Shown: piece by piece, positions 52,889 through 61,198 of the stretch | How positions within the stretch are numbered: the stretch's first letter is position 1 | Layout of the letters: every line of letters begins with the position of its first letter | Assembly (NCBI GenBank): GCA_965230045.1 | Contig: OZ245940.1 | Span: 2,604,001-2,668,000 of the forward strand | Length of the DNA stretch: 64,000 bases | Source: G963662905 sp965230045 | GTDB taxonomy: Bacteria > Bacteroidota > Bacteroidia > Bacteroidales > WRLA01 | Direction of reading: 5' to 3' | Position numbers and translations under genes: made by a program | Notes under the pieces: generated by a model | What the model saw: the letters and a program-made list of their open reading frames with translations, nothing else | Told to the model about the DNA's origin: nothing | The model's database searches: none

Positions 52889-54574
52889 ATTATTCATAAA
52901 CCCAAAAAAAATAGGGAAATTTGTGCGATACCTCATTGATATTCAGTATCTTTATGTCGGCAAACAAAAACAAAAATCCCTATGGCTAAAAATACAAAGA
53001 ATATTTCAAACAGTGGCACAAAACCACAGGAAATTACACAAAAGAGCCTTTTTCCTCTCACCAGTTCAAATGGCAAAAAGGTTGAGGTTAACTTTACTTT
53101 GAAAAAGACATCAAGTGATGGCGGCCTATTATTGCTTCGCGAAGTAGAAAAACAGCTTGGTTTAATCGACAGCCTTGCAGGCTGCATTGAAGACCCCCGC
53201 AACCAAAGTTATGTCAAGCACAGCACAAAACGCCTTCTAAGCCAGCGTATTATGCAAATTGCTGCAGGCTATGAAGATGCAAATGACTGCAATGCGCTCA
53301 GGGACGATGAGGTAGTTAAGGTATGCTGTGAGACTACAGAAAGCCTTTCAGCCCAGCCTACAATGAGTCGTTTTGAGAATCAAATCACGGCTTCTCAGAA
53401 CTACAAAATGGCCAAGGTCTTTGTAGATAAATTTATCGCTTCCTATGACCACGAACCAAAAATTATTATACTTGATTCTGACGATACAAGCAGCTTAACA
53501 TATGGTAATCAGCAGCTTACCATGTTCAATAATTACTACGGGGACTATTGCTATATGCCTTTGCACATATATGAAGGCTTTTCGGGCAAGCTGGTAACCA
53601 CTATCCTCAAACCTGGCCGCCGCAGCAAAAGCCTTGATGTTTTTTCGATCCACAAACGCATCATAAGCTACCTGCGCCAGCATTGGCCCAACACGATGAT
53701 CATCCTTAGGGGCGACAGCCATTTTTGTTCCAAAGAGTTTATGGAGTGGGCAAGGGAGAGCCATAGGGTTGAATTTATCACAGGGCTCAGTGGCAATTCT
53801 GTTTTAAACCAAAAGGCCAAAATAACCATAGAAAGCGCCAAAAAAAACTTCCAACAGTCGGGTACACCAGTGAAACGTTATCATAGCTTTCAATATCAGG
53901 CATCCAGTTGGGCTTTTGCCGAACGAGTGGTAGTCAAAGTAGAAGTAAGCAGCATGGGGACAAATGTAAGGTATATTGTCAGCAGCCTGCAAAATGTTCG
54001 TGCCAAGGCGCTTTACGAACAAGGATATTGCGCAAGGGGCGCAGCCGAATTGCGTATCAAAGAACATAAAACATACCTTAAGTCGGACAGGATGTCCTGC
54101 AACAGCTTTAAGGCCAATCAGTTCAGGTTGTTTTTGCATTCTGCTGCTTATGTCCTGATGCACAGCTTGCAAAGCATGGCGTTAGTAGGGACAGAGTTTG
54201 CTAAAGCAACTATGAAAACACTTCAATTGAAGCTGATCAAAGTAGCTGCCCGGGTCAAAGTACTGAAATCAAAAATTAAAATAGAGCTGCCTGCAGAATT
54301 TTACAGCGACCGGGTGTTTATGAAATGCTTTAAGAAATTTGAAACCCTAAGGATTTAGGCTAAAATTCGGTAAGCTAATGTTCTTCAACATCTTGATGTC
54401 AAATAAAATTTTCAATGGGCTTTACGGGAAAACCCAAATAGGAAAATTATGCTCATAAGTCATGTGATTAGAGTAAATAAATAGAAATTCAAGCAGTTAA
54501 TTTTGATTCGCAATGCCTGACCCTGCTCGGTTAAAAAATTTTGTCTGTTTTTGGGAGTTTATGAATTAAACAGG
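52884..54574 (+). mobile_element. IS1380-family insertion sequence, intact
   Basis: 1691 bp. Ends CCTAAATTATTCATAAACCC (left) and, as complement, CCTGTTTAATTCATAAACTC (right). 4-bp target duplication CTAA at 52880-52883 and 54575-54578. Carries one complete transposase gene. The ends resemble those of MITE-A (CCTGAATAATTCAT..), and the CTAA duplication resembles the TTAA flanking every MITE-A copy. The 3' non-coding part (54359-54574) holds no other feature I can identify. Confidence 0.92.
52982..54358 (+). CDS. IS1380-family DDE transposase
   Basis: 458 residues, normal length for the family, no internal stop. An N-terminal domain with RLLSQRIMQIAAGYEDANDC (about 79-98) is the IS1380 hallmark. 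The catalytic DDE core has IIILDSDDTSSLTYG (first Asp) and MIILRGDSHFCSKEFMEWA (second Asp). A YxREK-like region and the Glu follow at about 345-370 (CARGAAELRIKEHKTYLKSD). The enzyme moves the IS1380 element and, by end similarity, may act on MITE-A; the latter is inference. The start ATG at 52982 is preceded by TATCTTTA at about 52947-52954, a possible -7 element. Confidence 0.92.
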   Translation: MAKNTKNISNSGTKPQEITQKSLFPLTSSNGKKVEVNFTLKKTSSDGGLLLLREVEKQLGLIDSLAGCIEDPRNQSYVKHSTKRLLSQRIMQIAAGYEDANDCNALRDDEVVKVCCETTESLSAQPTMSRFENQITASQNYKMAKVFVDKFIASYDHEPKIIILDSDDTSSLTYGNQQLTMFNNYYGDYCYMPLHIYEGFSGKLVTTILKPGRRSKSLDVFSIHKRIISYLRQHWPNTMIILRGDSHFCSKEFMEWARESHRVEFITGLSGNSVLNQKAKITIESAKKNFQQSGTPVKRYHSFQYQASSWAFAERVVVKVEVSSMGTNVRYIVSSLQNVRAKALYEQGYCARGAAELRIKEHKTYLKSDRMSCNSFKANQFRLFLHSAAYVLMHSLQSMALVGTEFAKATMKTLQLKLIKVAARVKVLKSKIKIELPAEFYSDRVFMKCFKKFETLRI

Positions 54575-54578
54575 CTAA

Positions 54579-54985
54579 CGCTTTTCTCAGAAGTAGGTGC
54601 GGATTTAAGCTGCTTTGGAAACGCAAACAGGTTTGCATCATGGACGGGCTTGGCTCCTAACAATAAAATATCAGGAGGCAAGGTGATCAGTAGCAGGTTA
54701 CCCAAAAAAAGGCACAAAATAAAAACAGCTTTAATCCAGGCCGCTAACAGTCTTTATCGCAGCGATAATGTTTTCGGGCACTATTACAGAAGATTAAAAT
54801 CCAGATTAGGGCCAAAAGCGGCTAAATGCGCGATGGCCAGAAAAATGGCTGTCATTTATTTCAATATGGTAACTAAGCAAAAAGAATTTGATCCAAATTT
54901 ATTTGAGGTTAACCAAAGCAAGTTTAAAGAAAAACGTATAAAATTCCTGGAACAACAATTAGCTCAATTAAAGAGTGTTGCGTAG
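54579..54985 (+). pseudogene. IS110 transposase, C-terminal part (disrupted)
   Basis: 135 codons continuing the IS110 frame from LFSEVGADLSCFGNANRFAS. It contains the transposase_20 domain with the catalytic-serine region WTGLAPNNKISGGKVIS, then KTALIQAANSLYR and the normal end. Intact apart from separation from its N-terminal part by IS1380. Confidence 0.92.
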
Positions 54986-55067
54986 TTATGTATAAGGTAG
55001 GTTAAAGTGAAAATCCAATTCTCTTTATCTTCCATCTGCTCCATCATTCCTGCATCCGGAAATTGAA

Positions 55068-55075
55068 TATCTTTG
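55068..55075 (+). promoter_or_regulatory. Candidate -7 box TATCTTTG
   Basis: An exact TAnnTTTG match 33 bp before the ATG at 55109, between the IS110/MITE-A right edge and the gene. No TTTG at the usual -33 position. MITE-A copy 3 and the IS insertion end only 60 bp upstream, so the native promoter lies right next to the insertion point. Confidence 0.4.
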
Positions 55076-55108
55076 TTTGCTTTCTGATGAACTCAAATTC
55101 TATCGATA

Positions 55109-57616
55109 ATGCCTGAAACAAACATAAAGCCCGGACAAAAAAGCTTGTTGCTGCTCATTATTTTCCTTGCGGGATTTAGCTTCCTGATTTATGAAGTAAG
55201 CTGGAACCGTTTCCTGTCGCACATCCTTGGGACAACCGTAACGGCTTCTACCATAGTGCTGATGGCCGTGATGGCCGGATTTGGTGCCGGTGCATGGTTT
55301 TTGGGCAATAAAGCCAACCGCCAAAAATATCCCGGGAAACTGCTCGGAGCAATTCTGGTGGGATTAGGGATTTTTAGTCTGGTGAATTATTTCATTATTG
55401 GCGGGCTTACATCCGCGCTTTTCGGAACTTTTGAAAGTGCAGCTACCGCAGATGCAGTATTTTTTGCCATTACATTCGTACTGCTCTGTATCCCGGCATT
55501 TATGATGGGCGGCGTGATTCCGCTGGTGAGCAAAATGTTGATACTTAATAATAAAGGCGTAGCAGGGAAGTTTGGCGGACTTTATGCCTTCGAAACACTG
55601 GGCAGTACAATGGGCGGGCTCTTTACCGGATTTATTTTTCTGGGAAATATGGGGCAGGAGGGAACCATGTTCCTGGCTTCTGCTTTGGCATTGCTCAACG
55701 GAGGAATGGCCTTTATCGTTTTTAATAGGTTTGAAGTGCCTGTAACAGAGGGAAATACCGAAGAAAAGCAGAGAAGTAAAATTGCTGTGGATACACAGAA
55801 TTACCGCCACATCGCATTGGTTTCTACTTTTATTTTCGGGATTGCTGTGCTGAGCCTGCAGCTGATCTGGATACGGATTTTTAAAGTTTATTTTACCAAT
55901 ACGAGCTATACTTTCACGGTGATTACTTCTTTTGTAATTATGGGATTGTTCTTCGGAAGCCTGACCTTTCGGCGATATGGCGATAAAATCATCCTTCACG
56001 CCCGTGCAATGTACAGAGCTCTTTTTATTTTCGTAGGATTGGCTTTTCTGGGTTTGATCTTTTCGGTGAAACTGCCCGAAATTTTTCTTTTTCCCTTTGG
56101 GGAATCCATTACCAATCCTTATGTGCGCCTGATCGTAGCGCCTTTCCTGGCCTCATTTTTTATTGTGATGCCGCCCTCCCTGGTTTCGGGATTTGCCTTT
56201 CCGCTGGCCTGCCGGATGTTTACCCTTGGCCACGCCAATGTGAGCAAAAATGTTGGGAAAATACTCTTTTTTAATACCCTGGGATCCGTGCTCGGTCCCG
56301 CTCTCGCTACTTTTGCGCTCATTCCTCTTTTGGGTGCATCACGGGCAATCATCAGCGTGATTTTTATTGCGGTTTTGCTGACTGCGATCATGTCCGCCAA
56401 GGACAAAACAAGAAAAAAACTGCGCCAGGGCCTGATGGTCGGATCCATGGTGCTTCTGGGCATTATCCTGCTTATGGAGCCCATTATGATTTTGCCGCCA
56501 TCATTTAAAAAACTCGACCGCAAAATCCTGTTTTACGATGAAACCGTGGAAGGGACGATTGTGGTGGGCGAAGATCCGGGGCGCGGCTTTTTCCGTAAAT
56601 CCAGTTTTGTGAACAACAGTGCGGTGATCGGCTCCAATTACGATGCCATCAAAGCCGTGAAACTTGTGGGGCACCTGCCGTTTTTCGCCGGACTGGAAGC
56701 CAAAAATGTGCTGGTGGTCGGATTTGGAATTGGCGTCACAACTTCGGTGATTGCTTCGCATCCTTCGGTAGGGCATATCGACTGTGTGGAGCTTGTGCCC
56801 GGGCTTACAGAAGCTTCGAAGCATTATTTTGCCTTTAACAAAAATGTGGCCAATGATCCGCGCCTGAACATGATTCCCGGCGACGGACGGCATTTTTTGC
56901 AAATGACGGCCAAAAAATATGATATGATTACCTGCGATCCGACTCATCCGGTGCTGGGCTCGGGAAACCTCTATACCAAAGATTATTTTGAGCAATGCCG
57001 CGACCACCTGAGCGATGGCGGGATGGTGTCGCAATACCTGCCCATTCACAAACTGCGTTTACAGGATTTGCAGGGACTGATCAAAACATTCCATTCCGTT
57101 TTCCCGAATTCTTCGCTCTGGCTGGGACAATACCATGCAGTTTTGTTTGGGCGCAACGACCATCAAAAGATTGATTTTGGGCAGTGGAAAGAAATTGTGG
57201 AAGCACAGCCGCAGGATGAGTTTTTCTATTTGCAGCCCTACCACAATGCAGCCTGCATGATCCTCGACAGCGCTGCCATTGCTGCTTTGCCTCAAGATGT
57301 ACGTATCAATACCGACGATCTTAGCTATACGGAGTTTTTCGATTTTGATTGCTTTAAAGAAGAAAACCTGCCGAAAAACCTGAAATTCCTCAACGACAGC
57401 CGTGCGGATATTTCAAGCGTATTTGAAAATATAGATGACGCCCAAAAAATGCAAGAGTTCATCAACGGAAATACACTGCTGAACGGAAGCCTTTATTACC
57501 AACACAGCGGCGAGCCACAAAAAGCGATAAATAAACTCCGCGAAGCTATTCGTGCCAATCCGGAAGATCAGGAATTTCCTTTTTTGATGAAGTTTGTTTA
57601 TGGTGTGGGGCGGTGA
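55109..57616 (+). CDS. Membrane-fused spermidine-synthase-like protein
   Basis: 835 residues. The N-terminal half (about 10-470) has some twelve to fourteen hydrophobic helices in the pattern of fused MFS/spermidine synthase proteins (LIIFLAGFSFLIYEVSWNRF, GLYAFETLGSTMGGLFTGFI, NTLGSVLGPALATFALIPLL). The C-terminal cytoplasmic part (about 520-750) is a class I methyltransferase-like fold: VLVVGFGIGVTTSVIASHPS, CVELVPGLTEASKHYF, MIPGDGRHFLQMTAKKYDMI and DPTHPVLGSGNLYTKDYF. A TPR-like tail (QHSGEPQKAINKLREAIRAN) ends the protein. Members are annotated as polyamine aminopropyltransferases, but the substrate is unproven. The final codons lie in a 21-bp sequence repeated at 60230. Confidence 0.85.
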   Translation: MPETNIKPGQKSLLLLIIFLAGFSFLIYEVSWNRFLSHILGTTVTASTIVLMAVMAGFGAGAWFLGNKANRQKYPGKLLGAILVGLGIFSLVNYFIIGGLTSALFGTFESAATADAVFFAITFVLLCIPAFMMGGVIPLVSKMLILNNKGVAGKFGGLYAFETLGSTMGGLFTGFIFLGNMGQEGTMFLASALALLNGGMAFIVFNRFEVPVTEGNTEEKQRSKIAVDTQNYRHIALVSTFIFGIAVLSLQLIWIRIFKVYFTNTSYTFTVITSFVIMGLFFGSLTFRRYGDKIILHARAMYRALFIFVGLAFLGLIFSVKLPEIFLFPFGESITNPYVRLIVAPFLASFFIVMPPSLVSGFAFPLACRMFTLGHANVSKNVGKILFFNTLGSVLGPALATFALIPLLGASRAIISVIFIAVLLTAIMSAKDKTRKKLRQGLMVGSMVLLGIILLMEPIMILPPSFKKLDRKILFYDETVEGTIVVGEDPGRGFFRKSSFVNNSAVIGSNYDAIKAVKLVGHLPFFAGLEAKNVLVVGFGIGVTTSVIASHPSVGHIDCVELVPGLTEASKHYFAFNKNVANDPRLNMIPGDGRHFLQMTAKKYDMITCDPTHPVLGSGNLYTKDYFEQCRDHLSDGGMVSQYLPIHKLRLQDLQGLIKTFHSVFPNSSLWLGQYHAVLFGRNDHQKIDFGQWKEIVEAQPQDEFFYLQPYHNAACMILDSAAIAALPQDVRINTDDLSYTEFFDFDCFKEENLPKNLKFLNDSRADISSVFENIDDAQKMQEFINGNTLLNGSLYYQHSGEPQKAINKLREAIRANPEDQEFPFLMKFVYGVGR

Positions 57617-57623
57617 GTGTTTG
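57603..57623. repeat. 21-bp direct repeat, copy 1
   Basis: GTGTGGGGCGGTGAGTGTTT then G. It overlaps the last four codons and stop of the 55109 gene, and is identical to 60230-60250. The two copies bracket the propeller gene and part of the DUF457-like remnant. Confidence 0.85.
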
Positions 57624-57626
57624 TTC

Positions 57627-59735
57627 CTAACGCCCGATTTCGGTTTTTATAATTTTTTTATAATGTATTTCTTCTCCACAGGATAATTTGACAATGTACA
57701 AACCTGTTTTTAAGTTATCTAGGGCTATAATATTATGGTTATTCGTTATTAGTTTTCTTTTTAACACCTCTCCATTAAGACCTATAAGTTCCATAAGATA
57801 AGGGCTATTATTTGAGTATATTTCTATATTGAAATAGTTATTTGAAGGGTTTGGATAAATTTCAATCTTAGTTTTGGTTGTTGCATCAAATGCATGTGAT
57901 GGATTAGGAAATCCAATTTCATTGTATACGTTCACTCCTTGTGTACCAGTACCGATCCATTTCGAGCCATTTTTATCAACAACAATTGCTTGAACAATAT
58001 TGCACATTAAGCCGGAATTATCTGAATTATAAAGAGTCCAGTTTGTGTCTTCGATTTTAACCATACCACCTCCATAAGTTCCAATCCATTTTGTATCATT
58101 GGGTTCAATAGCAATAGACAAGACATAATTGTCTGGTAATATTGAATTATATTCATGATAATGAGTCCAATTTGTTCCGTCAAATATGACTAATCCTTCC
58201 CCGTAAGTTCCAATCCAAATATTATTATCACTATCTATTGCTATTGATTCTATATCATTATGTGGTAAACCAGAATTTGATTCACGGTATATTTCCCATG
58301 AAGTCCCATCGTAACTTGCCAAACCTAATACTGTTCCAAACCAAATTACGCCATTATTATCAATAGCCATTGAGTGAACAAAACTCAGTATTGTGTAATT
58401 AGTCCAATTTTTGCCATCAAATCTTGAAAGGCCACCATATGTACCCATCCAGATATTCCCTGAAGAATCAGCCAGAACTGAAAATAGATCATTATTTGGT
58501 ATGTCTGAATTATTGACATGATAAGATGTCCAGTGTTCTTCATCATATTTAACTAAGCCATGTCCATGATTAGAAAACCTGCCTAAAGTTGCTAGCCACT
58601 TGTTGTTACTACCGTCTACAGTTATTGCCCATATATCATTATCGGTTATTCCTGAATTATCGGTATTATAGGAAATCCATTTTGTATTGTCAAATTTGCT
58701 TAAACCTCCTTTATAGCTTCCTGCCCATAAAACTTCATTGTTGTCGATGGCTAAGGATCGTATGTCATTAGAGTATAACCCGGAGCTCGAAATACTAATT
58801 TCTGTCCAAACTGAATTATGATATTTAAGTACCCTTTGGTCATTTGTGACAAACCATTTTATTCCATTATTACTGATTTTTGCCAAACTATTTAGGTTAT
58901 TCGGGAAATCTGGATATATTGTTTTATATGGAATCCAAATAGAATCGATAAGGATGTGTAATCCTATATTTGACTCAATCCAAATATTTCCGTCTGAATC
59001 AGGTGTGATAGAGTATACCTGACATGAATAATAATTAGTATCATACGAATAAGTTGTCCAACTCCCATCTTTATATTTCATTACGTCTCTATATGTTCCA
59101 AACCATAAAGCATCATTATTATCTGAGGTTATTGTATTTATGCCCTTTAGTAATTTTAAATCCCAAGTTGAGTCGTTGTATTTATATAAACTACTTATTG
59201 TGCCAACCCATTTATTCCCATCTTCATCGATATATATTGACCTAATGTTTATTTCGTATGGACCTCCATTATATAAATTATACACGGAATAGCAGGAGTC
59301 TTCAAATTTTATAACTCCAATACTACTTGCAAGCCACTTTGTTTCATTAGAGTCAATTGAAATAGAGTAGATAGATGTATTTGATAAATTGGGGTGTATA
59401 TCATTGAAATCTGTCCAGCTTGTATCATCAAATTTCGCCAACCCGCCTGTACGGGTACCAATCCATTTCGACCCCTTTGAATCAATTGCAATGGATTGTA
59501 CAAAGTTATGAGGAAGCTTTGAGTTTTTGGTATTATATATAGTATGAGAGTTTGAGGCCAAGTTATGCTTTACCAATCCACTTGATGTGCCTATCCACAG
59601 ATTACTATTCTGTTCTTCCATTGAAAATATGTACCCGTTGGCTCTGTAGTATCTCCAATTTGTATCTTGTGCTTGTGTAGTATTTAAAAGACCTAATAAA
59701 GTGAAAAATAGAATTAATATATTTGTATTTTTCAT
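57627..59735 (-). CDS. Beta-propeller (two-component-regulator-propeller type) T9SS protein
   Basis: 702 residues from the ATG at 59735, where signal peptide MKNTNILILFFTLLGLLNTT begins; an upstream start at 59807 would prepend 24 residues. The body (about 25-620) consists of propeller repeats of about 40-45 residues. Each has NxLWIGTSSGLVKHN- or NKWIGTxGGGLAKFDxTxW-type strands (WIGTYGGGMVKIEDTNW is a good example), as in the periplasmic sensors of hybrid two-component systems, but no kinase follows. The C-terminus is a T9SS type A tail (EIYPNPSNNYFNIEIYSNNS, then LKTGLYIVKL and KKIIKTEIGR), different from the tails at 3752-13700. Convergent with the 55109 gene, 10 bp apart. More AT-rich than its neighbours, suggesting separate origin. 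Confidence 0.88.
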   Translation of the reverse strand: MKNTNILILFFTLLGLLNTTQAQDTNWRYYRANGYIFSMEEQNSNLWIGTSSGLVKHNLASNSHTIYNTKNSKLPHNFVQSIAIDSKGSKWIGTRTGGLAKFDDTSWTDFNDIHPNLSNTSIYSISIDSNETKWLASSIGVIKFEDSCYSVYNLYNGGPYEINIRSIYIDEDGNKWVGTISSLYKYNDSTWDLKLLKGINTITSDNNDALWFGTYRDVMKYKDGSWTTYSYDTNYYSCQVYSITPDSDGNIWIESNIGLHILIDSIWIPYKTIYPDFPNNLNSLAKISNNGIKWFVTNDQRVLKYHNSVWTEISISSSGLYSNDIRSLAIDNNEVLWAGSYKGGLSKFDNTKWISYNTDNSGITDNDIWAITVDGSNNKWLATLGRFSNHGHGLVKYDEEHWTSYHVNNSDIPNNDLFSVLADSSGNIWMGTYGGLSRFDGKNWTNYTILSFVHSMAIDNNGVIWFGTVLGLASYDGTSWEIYRESNSGLPHNDIESIAIDSDNNIWIGTYGEGLVIFDGTNWTHYHEYNSILPDNYVLSIAIEPNDTKWIGTYGGGMVKIEDTNWTLYNSDNSGLMCNIVQAIVVDKNGSKWIGTGTQGVNVYNEIGFPNPSHAFDATTKTKIEIYPNPSNNYFNIEIYSNNSPYLMELIGLNGEVLKRKLITNNHNIIALDNLKTGLYIVKLSCGEEIHYKKIIKTEIGR

Positions 59736-59979
59736 GTTTAAGAGTATTTCGGATTGATGTTTTGCGTTTGAAAATTTTCCTACTTCAAATTTATAATAAA
59801 AATTCAATTATTGTGATTCTTTTTTGAGTTTTATTGTTTTTCAAGAAAAATAGAACTGTAACTTTTTACTTTAGTTGCGACTAGTATATATATTGAGTCT
59901 CTCATCAAGAATACTTAAATTCCTAACGGATTGTCTATTTTAACCAATAAATTGTATATCACTCCCAGCGCCATGCCCA

Positions 59980-60275
59980 TTAATAAATATACTCCATTCC
60001 ATTAAAATCTTCAGGATCGAGTTTTTCAACAGGGGCAGCTTTCATTCCTTCTGCTGTTTTTTAACCTAAAACGAAATTATAGAAATACATGTCACTGGCG
60101 CCCATTCGGATGTCGGTCATAACTATTTTGTCGCCGACCGCATAAACTATATAAAATCCTTTGGTAAACCATTTCAAATGCTCCACATTCCAGTCGCTGC
60201 TGATTGGTTCCAAAAGTGTATTTTCGGATGTGTGGGGCGGTGAGTGTTTGGAGGAAGTTGATGTTTGGGATTATC
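59980..60275 (-). pseudogene. Remnant of a YdjM/DUF457-like metal-dependent hydrolase
   Basis: On the minus strand TSENTLLEPISSDWNVEHLK, then WFTKGFYIVYAVGDKIVMTD and IRMG, matches the C-terminal region of YdjM-type membrane hydrolases (LRWFTxGFYxV...VxxTDLRMG pattern). The frame ends at TAA (60063-60061), but the same frame continues to a second TAA at 59982-59980. Upstream the likely continuation (NINFLQTLTAP, to about 60275) is in another frame, so there is a frameshift as well. The N-terminal part is absent. The remainder of 59736-60429 includes an imperfect GCTCGCCGAAAGGACGCCCC hairpin near 60290-60355 and no gene I can support. Confidence 0.55.
60230..60250. repeat. 21-bp direct repeat, copy 2
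   Basis: Identical to 57603-57623. Here it lies inside the YdjM-like remnant, close to its frameshift. The nucleotides after the repeat differ at the two sites. Confidence 0.85.
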
Positions 60276-60498
60276 GGTCTCTCCTTGTTTCGCTCGCCGA
60301 AAGGACGCCCCATAACCCAATTATAGAAATTTGCAGTATGGAGCGTCCTCCCGAGCGCGAAGTGAGAGGGAGCTCAATGATGCATTTTATGGAACTGGGG
60401 AAATTGTCCATTCTTATGAGTGCTTATGTGTAAGCCTTCAGCAAAAGGCATATTGCACAAGCTTTTAAAGCTTCCGTTCTTTGCTGCAAAAAAGCAAT

Positions 60499-60786
60499 AT
60501 GCAAAAAGAACAAAGAAGAGCAGAGATGAAAACACTGGTGGATCAATGGCATACCAGTGGCCAAAGCAAAAGATCCTTTGCCGAATCACACAAAATCTGC
60601 TATCACACTTTCCTTTATTGGTATCATAAATTTGAACAGGAAGAAAGCTTGCCTGATGGCCATGGGTTCATTGAGCTTTCCGGGACTCCAGCTGCAGGGA
60701 TTATCATCCGTTATCCCAATGGTATCGAGCTCAACCTTCCGGGCAATGTGCCCTTGTCCTATCTCAAATCGCTCACCGGCCAATAA
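60499..60786 (+). CDS. tnpA: IS66 TnpA-like protein
   Basis: 95 residues from the ATG at 60499 (MQKEQRRAEMKTLVDQWHTS). It is short for the family but typical of Bacteroidota IS66 elements. The HTH-like region has GQSKRSFAESHKICYHTFLY and the C-terminal part has AGIIIRYPNGIELNLPGNVP, which is characteristic of IS66 orf1. Its TAA overlaps the tnpB ATG (TAATG), indicating translational coupling. TnpA is an accessory DNA-binding protein needed for transposition together with TnpB. Confidence 0.88.
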   Translation: MQKEQRRAEMKTLVDQWHTSGQSKRSFAESHKICYHTFLYWYHKFEQEESLPDGHGFIELSGTPAAGIIIRYPNGIELNLPGNVPLSYLKSLTGQ

Positions 60787-61151
60787 TGTTCAGCTTAACA
60801 GCCAGCCGCTATTACCTGTACCGCCAGCCCACCGATATGCGCAAGAGCTTTGATGGGCTGTATGGCATTGTGCGCAACAAACTGGACAAAAACCCAATGA
60901 GCGGTGATGTTTTCCTGTTCATCAACAAAAAGCGCGACCGCATAAAACTGCTGCGCTGGGAAAGCGGAGGTTTTGTGCTGTTCTACAAAAGGCTCGAAAA
61001 AGGCACTTTTCACCTGCCGGACACATCTGCTGCGCACGCCTCCCACCAGCTGATCGACTACCCTGAACTTGTAATGATAATCAATGGTATTTCCATGAAA
61101 AATGCAAGGAAATACCCACGTTTTTTCCCACATGAAAATGTTGGTAAATAG
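60786..61151 (+). CDS. tnpB: IS66 TnpB (Orf2)
   Basis: 121 residues, the family's usual length. The signature YYLYRQPTDMRKSFDGLYGI, SGDVFLFINKKRDRIKLLRW and GGFVLFYKRLEKGTFHLP identify IS66 Orf2. Its biochemical role is not settled, but it is required for IS66 transposition. It starts in the TAATG overlap with tnpA. 47 bp separate it from tnpC, where a TATCTTTG (61187-61194) sits directly before the tnpC ATG. Confidence 0.93.
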   Translation: MFSLTASRYYLYRQPTDMRKSFDGLYGIVRNKLDKNPMSGDVFLFINKKRDRIKLLRWESGGFVLFYKRLEKGTFHLPDTSAAHASHQLIDYPELVMIINGISMKNARKYPRFFPHENVGK

Positions 61152-61198
61152 CGCTTAAAATATAGTCAGCCAAGAGGTTACTTCCGTATCTTTGCCTC

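Larger units (their letters stand above)
51724..55000 (+). mobile_element. IS110-family element, itself split by IS1380
   Basis: 3277 bp, of which 1695 are the nested IS1380 element plus one 4-bp duplication, leaving 1582 bp. The boundaries come from the split MITE-A repeat: left flank ...TTAATCAG ending at 51723, right flank AGGTTAAA starting at 54999. AG is shared by both junctions and would be the recombination core (CT on the other strand). Left non-coding part 208 nt, right about 15 nt, as in the IS110 group. No terminal inverted repeats, as expected for this family. Confidence 0.8.

Noticed and set aside
57627..59735. Propeller protein as a hybrid two-component sensor
   Set aside because: It has the propeller repeats of such sensors but ends in a T9SS tail with no kinase, receiver or HTH domain.
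60290..60355. GC-rich imperfect hairpin near 60290-60355 as a structured RNA
   Set aside because: Arms are imperfect, no known RNA pattern was recognised, and the region belongs to decayed sequence beside IS66.
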